Shown piece after piece: positions 47,583 through 61,082 of a stretch of 64,000 nucleotides of DNA. Numbering within the stretch: position 1 is the first letter of the stretch; each line of letters starts with the position of its first letter. Under the pieces are notes generated by a model. The model saw nothing but the letters and a program-made list of their open reading frames with translations. It searched no databases and was not told the DNA's origin. The stretch is from Ciborinia camelliae. Its lineage: Eukaryota; Ascomycota; Leotiomycetes; Helotiales; Sclerotiniaceae. The stretch spans positions 2,352,795 to 2,416,794 of the forward strand of contig JANPYM010000003.1 in NCBI GenBank assembly GCA_025890175.1. The letters run 5' to 3'. Both the position numbers and the translations under genes were made by a program.

Positions 47583-49764
47583 TTAGCGAAGCTCTCTGGA
47601 AAAGTATTCACGGTATCCATGTAAATTTGGCATGTACCCATGCATCTCCCAAGCTGATTTCAGTCTATCAGCGGCTCTTTGTCTACGCATGCGTCTAGAA
47701 TCGGTAAGTTGAGCAGGAGTGTATCCATCAGCAGCAGTGCCGAGATCTTGGCCATGGGTTGGAGATGCGATTAAAGGTGTAGATCGGTCACCCAAAGGTC
47801 GCTTGTCTATCTCATTCTCGAAGTTGAGGTGGGAGGAAGGAATATTTGTGCTAGTAGGGATAGTGGCGTATATATCAGCATCATCGCCGTTATGGGCGAG
47901 AGTAATGGAAAGCCTAGTTTCGGCGTCAAGGCCGTTGTCTGCAGGTGTGTTGAAAATTTCATTACAATTACCGACCTCAACACCAAGATTTTGTAGCCCA
48001 ACTCGAATTTCGTGCATATGATCTTCAAAATTTGCACCGAGGGTTTCTGAGGAATCGCCAGTTTCTCCATCTAGTTGCTTGTTAGACCAAAGCCCAGTAG
48101 TCTGTCGATCAGTTTGATCGTAACCGCCTGTGATGGTATTATTGACAGCTAAAGCGGCATCTTGGGGGATCGAAGCACGGTTACGGACAGTTTGAATGAT
48201 ATTGGGAGTACTGGCGTGAATAGTTTGATTGTACTCATCGATGGGTGGAGCTGGCGTATCCCAATATTCTCCAAATGGCCGGACTGTGTTCCAAGCAGGG
48301 GCATAGTCTTGTTCAAAGCGTTCGAAAAGTCCCGAAGTTCCTGGTGAAGCATTCGAACCCGAGGTATTCATAGATTGGTTACCAACACGTCGAAGACGGC
48401 CTTCTCTTTGTTGTTGAATTTCGATCATATTTCGTGTTTCTGCAATCTCGGCGTGTCTAAAATCAGGGCGTTGGAATTGAGGGACATAATCGGGACGGCG
48501 GTGTGGGGTGATTCCGAGTGTTTGGTTAAGCTCGTCTTGTCTGCAGTGACAGGTGCCCCAAACGGCGGTGCAGCAGTAGCAGAATTGATGGCCACATGGA
48601 CATCTAGTAGGTGAATAGTTAGTTTATATTTTCTTCTGTGACGAGAGGGAATGGAGGAAAGGTAGGGGGACTAACTTCATATGAGCGCACCCATCAGCGT
48701 GTTCAATCAAAGTACCGCACTTCTCACATCGCTTCCAGGCGTGCTTCTTAGCTTCCGCAAGAACCAACTGAAGAGCTTCATCAACAGGACAATCTCTCTC
48801 GTGCCATTCGCCCTTGCACTTTACACACGTCACCGTATCGCATGGTGAGTTAGTACAGAAAGCTTTATCCCCTTGAATATTCTCCTTTGCAATAAATTCA
48901 GAGCAAATCCTATTAGCGCAATAGACGCGTTCAGTGGCTCCATATTCAATCGCCTTAGCTTCGTAATCGCGAAGGATATCCAGAGTCAAGAAATGACGAA
49001 CCAATGTTACATCGATAGCGTAATCGCAGCATTTGGCAGGAAACATGTACTCGGCTTCTATAGCTCGAATGAAACGCCTTTGGAGACAAACACTGCAATA
49101 CATACAACCGCATGACAGATTAACTACCCGCTGATGACTATGTGATTCCTGACAGATGGTACACTTGATTTCTAGTGGAGGGCTATCATTGTTGGAGCAC
49201 CGGCTAAAGAATGATTGTTTTTGGTCGTCGCCAATCTGGAGATGGTCATCATCCAGATCTTCCTCTTCTTCAGCGCCATCGAGGCTGCGGGAAGGACTAG
49301 AGTGACCGTATTTGACAATTTCCGGAATTGGAATTAATTTGCCGTTGTCAACATAAGTATCAGAAAGACTTGATCGGCCTGGGGATTTCTCGACATCAGT
49401 CGCACCCATTTGAAATTTCTCTTGTTTGGTGCCACTGAGACCGGGGGATGGACTAGAGTAATTGTCCCGGTCGAAAAAATATCCGCGTCGAATTGCTTCT
49501 TCTTCATTAAGACTACCATAAAGCTTTGATAGATCTAGAGATTCTTCGATATCGGTCGCACGGGTTTGAAGTTCATATCCTTCGTCGCTATGAAGATTGG
49601 TGGCACGAAGTAAGGGAAATTCGAGTAAATCAGCTTCACTGAGATATTCTGGCGGAGGAGAATTGCTGAGAATGGGACTTGCACTGCCTGAAAGGGGTGA
49701 CTATAATGAGTGTGAGCAAACATTCACAATGGAAGGGGTATGGGGTGGTACTTGCGCCTACCAT
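47583..49764 (-). CDS. RBR (RING-IBR-RING) E3 ubiquitin ligase
   Basis: Ubiquitin ligase of the RING-between-RING class, which passes ubiquitin through a cysteine of RING2. Three exons, 49764-49752 (13 nt), 49687-48676 and 48603-47583, give 681 aa. RING1 starts at about C180 (CTICQESHSHQ, then SCGCMYCSVCLQRR). The IBR contains YCANRICSEF (about 260) and FCTNSPCDTVTCVKCKGEWH. RING2 at about 325-352 reads CEKCGTLIEHADGCAHMKC and then PCGHQFCYCC across the intron; the cysteine of ADGC (about 338) is the expected catalytic residue. The C-terminal 300 residues are low-complexity with no known domain and end in a basic helix (RRMRRQRAADRLKSAWEMHG). The exon-1 model (ATGGTAGGCGCAA) is the only in-frame start I found upstream of the internal ATG at 49409. 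Confidence 0.9.
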
Positions 49765-50217
49765 GTTTAGCGACGATCTCAGGGGCAGAGATAATGTCAC
49801 TGTTGAGATGATTTTTGTATGAATAGATGAAGGATGATTGAAGACAAAGATTGTAGTGTAATAGATGAAATGGGAATACTCTAAGAGCTGAATTGCTGGA
49901 AAGTACTGGATGATGAATGTATGTGTTTTGATTACCAAAGGATTTTACTTTGACAAGTTTATTGGAGATTGAGTTCTAGGAGAATGTGAAGTAGATATTT
50001 AATCAAAGCCAGAAGCTAATTGGCTAGCTTAGTGTCTAGATGTAAAAGCACCGTATGATGATGTAATTTGTGTAGAGAAACTATAATTGTATCAACTAAT
50101 GACATCAGAGGATGTAGCTGTATGTTTGTTGTGAATTTCTACAATCAACAATGGTGAATGAATATTAACAACCTTGAAAGCTTACGACGAATTTTACTGA
50201 TGATATTAATCATTATA

Positions 50218-50264
50218 TTATTGTGTATCGAGCTAGTGTATGTAGAACTACTTTATATCAACAG
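50218..50264 (+). repeat. Dispersed 45-50 bp repeat, copy 3
   Basis: Same core as copy 1 with one T-to-C change (AACTACTTTATATCAACAG). Same strand as the other copies. Confidence 0.85.
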
Positions 50265-52254
50265 TATTGAAGTGAGATTTGAGAATCAATTGCTCCATCA
50301 GGTTGAGATATAGATCTCAAGCCAGGAGAAATTGTCAAAATAAGAATGACTTGGCAATTTACACCACATTGATAATTGTTCCCAGTGCAAGTGCAACTCA
50401 TAAACAGGTCAATTAAAAACCATCCAGTCAGTGCCATCCCACGTCTGCAAAAGCACAGAATAATGTTTGTAGTTTACTTCCATAGTCACGTGTGTTTATT
50501 ACACGTGAAGCATATTATGTACTCTCCAATGCCCCGTTCTTTGCTTCCGGAACTGGACCGGAAGTACGATTGTTTCTCAAACGGCTCCGTTGCGAATCCA
50601 CAGATGTATCTGCTACTGCCTCGGTACCTTTAATTGATTGTGAACCAGCTTCTCTTCGCCCACCCAAACACCTGTAAGAGGATGATTGCCATAATACGAA
50701 GAGTTACTTGTACGACCCGTGCCCAGTTGTACGCGACTTGCGTTGCCATGCCAGTATATAGTGCACGTCACAATTCAATATCAAAGCTTCTCCGGCCCCT
50801 TTCCAATAATGTTTCAGCGCACGTAACCGCCTCAGCTGCAAACTTTTGCGAGGTGCATATTTCTCTCATTAAAAAACCGTTTCTTCGTCTCAAACATCTG
50901 CACATGTGCGACGAAGTCTTCCATCTTCCTTGAAGTTTCAGATACCAACGGAATATGCATACCAGCCATCCCTTTTCCAATAAAATCGGTCCTTTTCATT
51001 GAAGCTCGAAGGACCCGACTCACCATCTCCCCGCGACTCCCTTACCATTCAACTTCATCGGAGATAGCTCCATATACATATCATATGATTCATATCATAA
51101 AATTCCGATCATATGTCTTATCCGGAACCCAGACTTCCAGGTTTTTCAGATTCGCAATCCGTCGATCGTGCACATCCAATGCTTCTCGTCCAATCTTCAT
51201 CCCTTGGCCATACATTGTCATACATTTCTGAGGCAAGATGACATCTACATACAATAAATTCCAGCAAGAAGGCGGCGATCCTGTCACCTTGAGACCTCAG
51301 CTCTTATCCCGATATGTCCTCCAATATTCTTGACATCCTTTTTTTTGACTGTTGACGCCGTTGACGCCCTTATTAATCCGAGGTTGCAAAACATAATTCA
51401 ACCAACAACCTTAAAATTCCTCGCTTCAACCTCCTAAAGCCGCCCTTACCCTCTTGCCAAAGGAAATCTCCAACCTTCACCCCACCGGCCCAACGGCATG
51501 ACCCCGGTCTCATTCTACACCCAATCAGCATACTTCAAAACCAGAATCCGTCTTTGCATTATTTCTCCCGGCACTTACTCCAATATAGACTCCACTGCGT
51601 TTTTGTGTCCCCGCCCACTATATTATAGCCCGCCCCGCCCCACCATGCTCCCTGGCTCCTAGTCTGCTAGACCACCCACCACCCACCAGCCACTGACCAG
51701 TGACCAGATGCAAAAATTAAACTTTATTTGTTCCCTGTCCATGTCACTCCTCAGGTTCCACCATCTGGCCTCATTTCCAGGTAAATCTCCCCGTATGCAG
51801 ACTGGAGTTGTTTTATTTGCCTTATGAACGATGGAGCTAATCTCTTAGCACGCTTCCAGGGGCCAGGATGGCAGATTCATTGATCATGCGACTGCCATGC
51901 GCTATTAAAATCCCAGCCACATCATGAATTCTCACCAAGACATGTCATGACAACCGATAGACAGACCACATGTTACACCAAGAGCTGGCCCTGGTCATTG
52001 TATTGCCAATTTGCTATCCAGACTCCAGCGTCCCCTCATGTTGGCGCTTAACGCTTTGACAATTTGTGTCTGTTGTCCATGTTGAGCATGAAAAAGAAAG
52101 AAGACCCTTAATTTCAATTGAACCTTAAGAGCTCTGAAATTTGAATCCTGAGGCTTAAAGAGATTTATGGAATAAAATATCAACTAGACTAGCGCCATTG
52201 TCAACGCTGATGCCCAAACTAAGCGAGAAAGCAAGTCAGCCCAGTAAGGATTTC

Positions 52255-52283
52255 AATTAATATATATATTATATATATTAATT
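52255..52283. repeat. Perfect 14-nt-arm AT palindrome
   Basis: AATTAATATATATA and its exact inverted repeat flank a single central T. Could extrude as a cruciform. Confidence 0.7.
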
Positions 52284-52360
52284 TGAAGCAGGCTAGCATA
52301 CCATACATACATCCCATATTACCAGGGCGGAAGAACAATTGCCGAGAATGCCACTCGCAC

Positions 52361-52395
52361 ATACCTAGGTACCTAGGTACCTACCTACCTAGGTA
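52361..52395. repeat. ACCTAGGT/ACCTACCT array
   Basis: Overlapping TACCTAGGTA palindromes plus CTACCTACCT. It resembles a small version of the large array at 53851. Confidence 0.75.
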
Positions 52396-52976
52396 ACACA
52401 TGTCAAATGTCATGCTTCAATCTTCAAACACCGTTCCGTTTCCGACTCTCCGACATCATTATGCTTTTGTGCTTATGTTCTAGAAAAAGGAATGGAAGGA
52501 TCCACGGGATAATTCAACAAAAAGCCCTAGGGCAAACCTAGACACAAAAGTGTAGCGAGAACACTGACAACCAAGGTTAACCTAACCTCTTCTTCAAGAC
52601 TTCAACTTGCTCTTGCTACAGTACTTGCAACTTGCAAGAGCCCTTTCACATACATGCTGCATGCATGTTCCTTCAAAACAACTCAAGCTACACCGTGCTC
52701 GCATGTGCCAAGTTCGTTCCTAATTACTTAATTTCTTCTGGAAGGCCGCATAGAAGGTTGCATCTGGTGTTGAACATGTGCTCGCTCTGCTCACTCCTTC
52801 GTCCGTCCGCCTATGTACTATTTTCTTCACACCGCCTCGTTAATATCTCCATTCCTCAACATACTTTGGCCCTGTGGAACAATAACGATGTATTAAAGTC
52901 TAACAACACCTCAAGCTCAATTGAACAAGTCTTGCAGAGAAGGAGATTCCGTATACAACCCCACATTATAATATAG

Positions 52977-53820
52977 GTGGTGAAAAGATAGTATTTACAC
53001 AAATAATATATAATTATTAATATTATCATTATATTAAATTAATATATTGTGAATTAATCGTTTATCAATTTATTTATTATTCTTTATTATTATTATTGTT
53101 AAAAATGAAGATATACTATATTATTTTATTTTATTTTAATTTAATAATATATTCAATAATATATATTATAAAAAAATATGATTTAAAATATAATTTATAT
53201 TTATTAAATGTATATATATGTTTTAAAAAATATATAAATGGGAAAAAAGAGGGAAAAAGAGAATGGATTACTAGCGAAATGAAATATTTAATTTTTTATA
53301 ATAAGATCAAACTTTAAGTTTTTAAATTTAATTTTATTTTATCTTTTTTTTTTATTTAATTATATATTATTTATTATTTATTATACTTTTATATATTATC
53401 TTGTTTTTAGCAAGTTTTATATTTAATATTTATTCCCAAATCAAAAACATTTGTTACGCTTTTTTCAATTTTATTATACAAAATAATATATTATTTGTTA
53501 TAAACAAAGAATAGTATAAAAAGGTATAACTTTTTATATTGAATATATAAAGTATTGTTAAAACATTATATAAATCAAAAGATTATATTTAAGAATATTA
53601 TTAATACCGATGATACCGAAAACCAGATAAAACGATTTCAAGATTTGAAAAAAAGTTATGGCAAAATTATGGATTCGAAGAATCAAGTTCAATTTCAAAA
53701 TACCATGTATTATGTCATGATTACGTAATGTTCTTTCTACAATGGAGGCCATTTTCTGAAGATGTACCACTCTTAAAGGTCGCTTCTGAATGGTCATAAG
53801 TCATTGATCCGTATCTTTTA
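52977..53820. other. Extreme AT-rich block (isochore), left
   Basis: Almost only A and T with rare G/C. No gene. Typical of RIP-mutated former transposon DNA in this kind of fungus. No element type can be recognised any more. Confidence 0.75.
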
Positions 53821-53850
53821 ACTGGCTCGCTAATCGAACCCTGGTCGCAT

Positions 53851-54229
53851 GCTTACCTAACCTACCTAGCCTACCTAGCTTACCTAACCTACCTAGCCTA
53901 CCTAGCTTACCTAACCTACCTAGCCTACCTAGCTTACCTAACCTACCTACCGCTTACCTAACCTACCTAGCTTACCTAACCTACCTAGCCTACCTAGCTT
54001 ACCTAACCTATCTAGCCTATCTAGCTTACCTAACCTATCTAGCCTATCTAGCTTACCTAATCTACCTAGCCTACCCTAGCGTACCTAGCCTACCCTAGCC
54101 TACCTAGCCTACCCTAGCCTACCTAGCCTACCCTAGCCTACCTAGCCTACCCTAGCCTACCTAGGTAGCCTACCTAGCCTACCTAGCCGAACCTAGCCGA
54201 ACCTAGCCGAACCTATCTACCTACCTACC
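53851..54229. repeat. CTACCTAGC/TTACCTAAC higher-order tandem array
   Basis: About 40 units of TACCTAGC, CTACCTAAC and TACCCTAGC, arranged in longer repeating phrases (ACCTAACCTACCTAGCCTAC). Local variants spread in runs, which suggests expansion by unequal exchange. Confidence 0.9.
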
Positions 54230-54328
54230 CTACGAATCGTACGAACCTACGAATCGTACGAATCCTACGAACCTACGAACCTACGAACCTACGAACCTAC
54301 GAACCTACGAACCTACACATCGAACCTA
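54230..54328. repeat. CCTACGAA tandem repeat
   Basis: CTACGAATCGTACGAAC and CCTACGAA units follow directly after the previous array. Confidence 0.85.
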
Positions 54329-54357
54329 CAAATCGAGCATAGCGAGGAATGGGGGTT

Positions 54358-54372
54358 TGGGGGCTTGCCCCC
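54358..54372. repeat. GGGGGC-TT-GCCCCC palindrome
   Basis: A perfect 6-bp-arm GC hairpin with a TT loop, lying between two microsatellites in otherwise AT-rich DNA. Similar GC clusters are known in fungal mitochondrial intergenic DNA. Confidence 0.6.
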
Positions 54373-54581
<209 letters not shown>

Positions 54582-54582
54582 G

Positions 54583-54689
54583 CTAATAATACTAATAATA
54601 CTAATAATACTAATAATACTAATAATACTAATAATACTAATAATACTAATAATACTAATAATACTAATAATATTAATAATACTAATAAT
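54583..54689. repeat. (CTAATAATA)n 9-bp tandem repeat
   Basis: About eleven units of CTAATAATA, near-perfect, directly after the ATAA array. Confidence 0.92.
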
Positions 54690-56900
54690 TATATAGAAAA
54701 AGAAAATAAAAGATTCTTTGAATACACAGTCTGAAAATCTATTTTCCGCGACGGCTAGTATTGTAACATTTTGTTTAATATATATAAAAGTTATCAGGTA
54801 AAAGTTTTTAGATTTTATATAATATCAATATATTTTTTTAAAAAAATATAATTATAATTTAGATGCTTTGAATATAAAGATTAATAATATTATTTGAATT
54901 ATTGTTAAAATTGAACTAATGAAAGATTATATTTTCAAATAAATTATTAATAATTTTATAAATAAAGAAAAAAATAAAGTTAATACTTTTATATAATAAT
55001 ATAAAGGGTAATATTTGGAAAAACGAACGATTCAGGATTGGAAAAAAATATTGGGATTTAAGATCAATGTAGTTAATTTATGCAAAACATTGAAAAATAT
55101 ATTTTAAAAAATAAAGTTTGAAAATATTAAAAAATAATATATTATATAAAAATACTATTATAAAATTGTTATAGTTAAAAATTAATTAGGATAATTTATT
55201 TATAATATTGTTTGGTTTTTCGAAAAGTAATTTAAAATCTTTTTTATTCAAAATTATATTATTTTTTTTAATAATATTTATAAAACAAATATTAAAGAAT
55301 AAAAGCTTTTTATTTGAATATATTAAATCAAAATTAATAAATCCTTATACATACCATATATAAATGTATTATTTTCGAGGGAAAATAGAAATGTTATTAT
55401 AATTTATATATATTAAATAATATTTTGGATAAAGGATTTAAAATATAATTATAAAATTAAATATATTTTTATAAATGATAATATTATAGAGTAATATATT
55501 GTGTATAATATATTTTCCAATAAAATTATTAATTAATTTAATAATATTTTTGGTAACATTATATATCTTTTATATCAATAATATTATAATTAAATTCTGA
55601 AATAAAGATTTAAAGATTTAAATCTTTATATGGTATATATTTATATAAATGTTATTTTTTGATTATATATTATAAAGGTTGGATATAATACATTTATTTA
55701 ATCAATAATTAATTTAATATTAATTAATAAAAAATTTAAAACCAATAAAAAACTGTAGGATTCGAAAAAGTATTTTGTAAAAGAATAATATAAAAAGAAA
55801 ATAATATAGATTTGGTATACAAAATAATATAAATTTATTTTAATATAAATTAAAATTATTAGCTTGATAAAGATATTTTATATAATATTGAAAAAGATAA
55901 TGGGGTTAAGAAAAAAAACTAATTTTGTATATTTATTAGTTAGTATTATAAAATACTAAATGAATATAATTCGAACTTAATAAATATAATATAAAAAGTA
56001 TATAATTATATAATCAAATAAACAATTAAATGTTTGTAGTTAACTATTATAGCTAATTAAGTTTTTTTATCTAATACAAAAAATTCTTTTATATTATTAT
56101 GAGTATATTTAAAATCGATAAACTAAATATAGTTAAATATTTTGAGAGCTTAATTATTTGGAGGAGTGTGATTGCCAAGTATTTCGATTGTGGCGATTGC
56201 TATGCGAGTATATAATGGAGGTGTACATTTATGGGGGAGACGATTTCGAATCTAATTGGAAGAAATATATTAGTATATTTGATGAGCAGAAGTTCGATGT
56301 ATATGAAGGGATGAATATACAGCTTGGGCAAATTGCAGTTGAGTATAACTTTTAGGGGGATTATATATTGGATAAAATGTTGTATAGAAGCAAACAGGAT
56401 GTTGAAAAGACTATAATATGCGTTCGGGATTGATGTTTTGTTTTGAAGGATAGATTATGCGTTGGGGAGGTACTAGAAGAGAATGCTGAATGTATTATAA
56501 AGGTATTTAATTGATGGGTAGTTTTAGTGATGTTGAAATTAAAAATTATAGATATTAATAATTGATTAAAGAAAAATAAATTATATAAAAGTTAATAAAG
56601 TTAGGGCAATAATAAGGTTGAATATATAGAATGGGATAAAAAACGTAATATAAATAAAAGGAGGAAAAGGATGTATATAAATATTATTGGGGATATTTAT
56701 AATTATTAATATTAATAAAAATGTATATAATATATTTTTATTATAAAAGGTTAATAATGAAATCGAAATAATGCATTATTTTATATAATAATAATAAATC
56801 TATTTTTTTATTAATTGTATATGTATAAAATAAAAGCGGGTCTGTGTAAAACAACAAAATGAATTAATGCATTTTTATTATTTTAAGCAAGTTGTATGCG
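54690..56900. other. Extreme AT-rich block (isochore), right
   Basis: About 2.2 kb of nearly pure A/T. The open frame near 56158-56355 is less AT-rich but has no recognisable content. No gene. Confidence 0.75.
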
Positions 56901-59900
56901 GAATTTCTTTTGGTAGTCTTGTGCGAGAAATATCAAGGAAATACCACGCGCGGAAATGCCAGATCGATGTCACCTACATCTTATTTTTGATGAGGGCCAG
57001 TGATATGCAATGCAATGTAATACAAATTATAATTTCATATACGGCGACATTATATCTGCCCCATGCTTGCAAATCATATATATCTCGTAACGTAAACGGT
57101 AACACAGATCATTTTGGGTTTTCCATCGCCAATTCCATATTTCCATCTTTCCATCGGTCAAACCCCCCAGCCAAATCAATGAATTTCGAGTTTGGCTTGA
57201 GCGGAAGAAGCGCTGCGGAACGGAATTCGTCACAGGAGCGTAGTTTCACAAATTACATTCAGGAGCCTCTACCAATCAATAATCACTCAAAATTCCCATC
57301 AATTCCCATCAAGCATGATCCAGCATCCATAATAATAATAATAGAGGGCCGTTAGTCACGACCGGGGACTTCCGCTCTGTGCGCCAGCGGTTCATTACAC
57401 AATCCTAACTTTATTTACTGGATCTCCCATGAGTCCCATCTGCCTCTACCGAGAGTGGTAATAAGTTAATAACAATGCTAGCTGGAGTTTATTGTTATTT
57501 CTCTAGGAGGTAGGATCTCTACCGACTCACCGGACGCCTTTACCGAATTTAACCTGGAATCGTCTACAACTTCCTGGTTTGGCCATTGATGGTAGACTAT
57601 CGGGGTTTAGACTTTATCGTATACCTAGGTAATTGTGCATTGAACTGATCTTCGGATATATCACTAGTTCTTTAATACTACTATCAACAATCAAATGAAC
57701 CAGAACCGTTGAATTTCCAATCTTGACCTACGCTAGGGGCGAGGGGTCAGGGCTTAACTTGCTCAAGAGAGGAGAGGAGAGGAGAGGCGAATCTAGAATC
57801 TATTATTTGGGTTGGAAATGGGGAGAAGTGATGGATTTTTGGGTGATTACCGTCTATAGAGTCTCGGAAGACATGAATGAATGTACTGTACTGTACTGTA
57901 GAAATGCAGACAACAAATATCCAAGACCCATAATATATATGTATTGAACTTGTTGTTATTGTGTATCGATGACTAAGCTAGTGTATGTAGAACTATTTTA
58001 TATCAACAATATGTTATAAATAAGAGGCAAATAATATACTCATAAATAATCCATTTTGTTGAATTTCATTATGACTACCTACCTAGGTACTAATTGGGCT
58101 CTGCGGGATAATACAACATTATTATTGAAGAAGAAAAGAAACATCAAATGCAGGACCCTGCACCTTACAATACCAGGATTTCAACAAATCACTCACTCAC
58201 TCACTTCCTGCCCAGGTGTTGACCATCACTCACAAATTGGAAATCCCAAGAGACGAGCGGACAATAATAGTTTTCCGCTCCTCTCCTCTACTCTACTCCA
58301 TGGAAACCTTTTTTCCCATCATATTATTCCATACCGTGTTAATTGGTTATGAGAATAACTTTTCAATTTGGTTAAGCTTTTATTATAAGATAAGGTTCTG
58401 AACTAAAAACAAAAAAAACTTTTGATTAGGTATATATAAGATAATATAATAATAAACGGTGGAAGCGCCAGCGAGATTAAAAGGGGGGAGGGGTAATGTT
58501 TTAATCTCTATATTGGTTTTATTATATGATTTATAGTATATGAGAAACTCCAAAATGTATTTTTAACAGTGTAAAAGGTTTAGAAGGTTAATAATGATAG
58601 TTATAATCAATCTGAATTATAGAGGACTGGGTATTTGGCTAATAAGACAAGGTTTTTTACCATTAAAATCTAAACTTTTTGTCTATAAGATATTATCTTC
58701 TGAACCAATGGGTTAATACGATATAAGGTTCCTCTTGCAACATCCCACTTTTCCGGTACACCTTCTGAAGTTCTGAGTTTATAGCATTAAAATTTCAGAC
58801 TTCAAGATCCACTCTTTCACATACCAAATTACCAAATTACCAATGATACCATCATACCAAGCCATCCATACCAAACCATGGAACGCTAAAAACGTGCAAA
58901 CTATAAAATCTTCCCTTATCCATCCAATATTAATAATATCCATCGGATAAATTGCATGGCACGTGGCATAGGATGAACATGTACGAAATGCTAAGCTTGC
59001 CATGACTTGCTTACCTTGTATACGCTCTTGTTAGAGGATGGAGGATAGAGCACTGCAGTTTCACATTACCAATCCCCTCGGTGCCAGGGCATCATGTACC
59101 TACTGTATAGGACAAACATGTCTCATCTGGATTCTGCACCAATGGGTTCTTCAAGAACTCCTCCCATGAGTACGAGTCGAGTCCCTCCGGAGCGGACAGG
59201 CATCTGGAGTCTTGATATGCATACATACATACGATGCACACATTGGCAGTTGCATATCGCACGTACATACCACATTGATCATACACATCGAAAACTAGGT
59301 TAATCTCCGCCTCAACATCGGTCTCTGGATGCACCCTCCTGAGAGTCCCAATCAGAAAGATCAACAAAAGTTCAATCCCACTCCTCGCCATCGACAATTC
59401 GATACCAGTGATTCCCCCTTGCCTCCCCAAGCCCTCGATACCACAAGCATTGCCAAACAAACCCCACGATCGCCCGCCCAAAAAAGATCTTCATTGCCAA
59501 CGTCATTCCACCACAAACTATGGTACATACTACGAGATGCATGCTGAGAAACCGCTGTACCGTGAGGTCACTATTTCTTATCACCAGTATCTATCTAGTG
59601 CAGTATGGCATTTCGATGCATCTTCCATTGACCCCTCAATCCCCCTCAGAATCTCACATCCATAAAAACCCCATCCAGATTCACCGATACAAAACAAATG
59701 CATTGAATTTCCCATGCACCTTTCCCTAGACTGGGTACTGAACCACACACCCAAGAGCTCTCAAGCCCCCTTCCCTACCACCCCCCCCAGGCCCCTCCCT
59801 CACGCGCGAGCCACCCCACATGTTTTACTTCATCTTCATCTTCAACTTCACCGCGGAGGCGCTTCTAGAGCAGGTGGAGAGCCCGACCGGAAACTGGGGG

Positions 59901-61082
59901 TCCCCCGCAAGACTGGAACCCTTGTTCAGAAAATGGAATCTAGGCGTGAGAACGTCTGAAGTATACACGTACACTCATTCGCAATCCCGTCGGATGTATC
60001 TAGATATACATTGCATCATGCAAATCAAGTTATAATTATATACAAGTTCATGCACGATATCTTTGAATTTAGACACTCCAGATCATCTGCGAGAGAAAGG
60101 AGAACTTTGTATACAGCACACAAATCTTGAATCATGGATTTCAGTGTCTGTCATGATAAAAGCGAAATCATGTATAGTGCCATCTTACATTATCGAACGA
60201 TATACTAGTAACTAGTGACCCTATCAAAAGAGTATGGAATTCAAACATTCAAACGCCTCTAGCTGCTAGTTCAACCTAATCCATTCAAGTTTCTCTTCCA
60301 TCTTGCAATGCCCAAAAAATCCATCCAACTCGCATAACCATCCATCCATTATGATTTTTGCCATCCCAAACTGTTTATCCCAACTCCAGACTCGCCACCA
60401 AATGAGATTCATGTTCGTAGCCTCAATGATATATCCAAAAGGATATTCAATGATATGATTAGCCACTCTAAGCCCCCCCAAGCATGTTTCCCATACATAC
60501 AGAAAAAGTTCGAATCCTCCCGATCTATTTCAGCGACGACCCATAACTCCCATTCCTCGCTATGAATGTTCAACGCCTTCGTAGTTCTCGTAGAGAATGT
60601 ATATAAGAAAGGCAAGGAAAGCAAGTAGTAAAAAGCAAAAAAAGGAAAAACCTTTGCACATTTCGGTTTCGACGACATAACAGAAGAAAAGGAAAATAGA
60701 GTATTAGGTGCTTTTAATGTACGGAGGAAAATAATGAACGTATATGCAAGATTTAGCCAATGACTGATCAGCCATCATTCTGATAAAACTCCAAATAGCA
60801 AATATATATTTGCGTTTGTCAAGTTATACCGCAGTCGACTGAGAACCATCATTTGCCTTCCCTCATACCAATTCAATCTATGTCGGGGTATAGTATTTAA
60901 AACTCATCTGATTGATTCAAAACTCCGCCCAATGCAATAATTTTGTTTTGGATACGCCTGTGGGATATTGAAAAAATGGACTTCTGAGAAATTCGTGACT
61001 CGTGAGGTGGTCGTTGCCGGGATCCAAATCATGTAACGTAGTTCGAGGAATAGCAAGGAATCTCGAGTGAAGTGTACTGATC
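56901..61082. other. Gene-poor region after the isochore
   Basis: About 4 kb of more normal composition. Open frames (for example 56867-57355, 59481-59092, 60678-60409) lack motifs and I do not call them. It contains repeat copy 4 (57956-58008) and a CCTAGGT palindrome near 58078-58090. Confidence 0.45.
57956..58008 (+). repeat. Dispersed 45-50 bp repeat, copy 4 (7-nt insert)
   Basis: Same core, but with ATGACTA inserted after GTGTATCG (TATTGTGTATCGATGACTAA, then GCTAGTGTATGTAGAACTAT and TTTATATCAACA). Confidence 0.85.

Larger units (their letters stand above)
49765..52976. other. Long intergenic region, no supported gene
   Basis: Over 3 kb. Open frames at 51287-51090 and 51026-50832 (minus) look mildly protein-like but show no family I recognise and cannot be joined. 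It contains repeat copy 3 (50218-50264), a 29-bp AT palindrome (52255-52283) and an ACCTAGGT array (52361-52395). Confidence 0.45.

Noticed and set aside
50832..51287. Two minus-strand frames, one containing GREALDVHDRRIANLKNLEV
   Set aside because: Looks somewhat protein-like, but I recognise no family and cannot join the pieces. Not enough to call a gene.
59092..59481. 129-codon minus-strand frame
   Set aside because: No motif and no plausible context; overlaps opposite frames of equal quality.
60409..60678. Minus-strand frame with a hydrophobic segment (FFAFYYLLSLPFLYTF)
   Set aside because: The hydrophobic part arises from a T/C-rich run. No homology recalled, and a real small gene cannot be shown.
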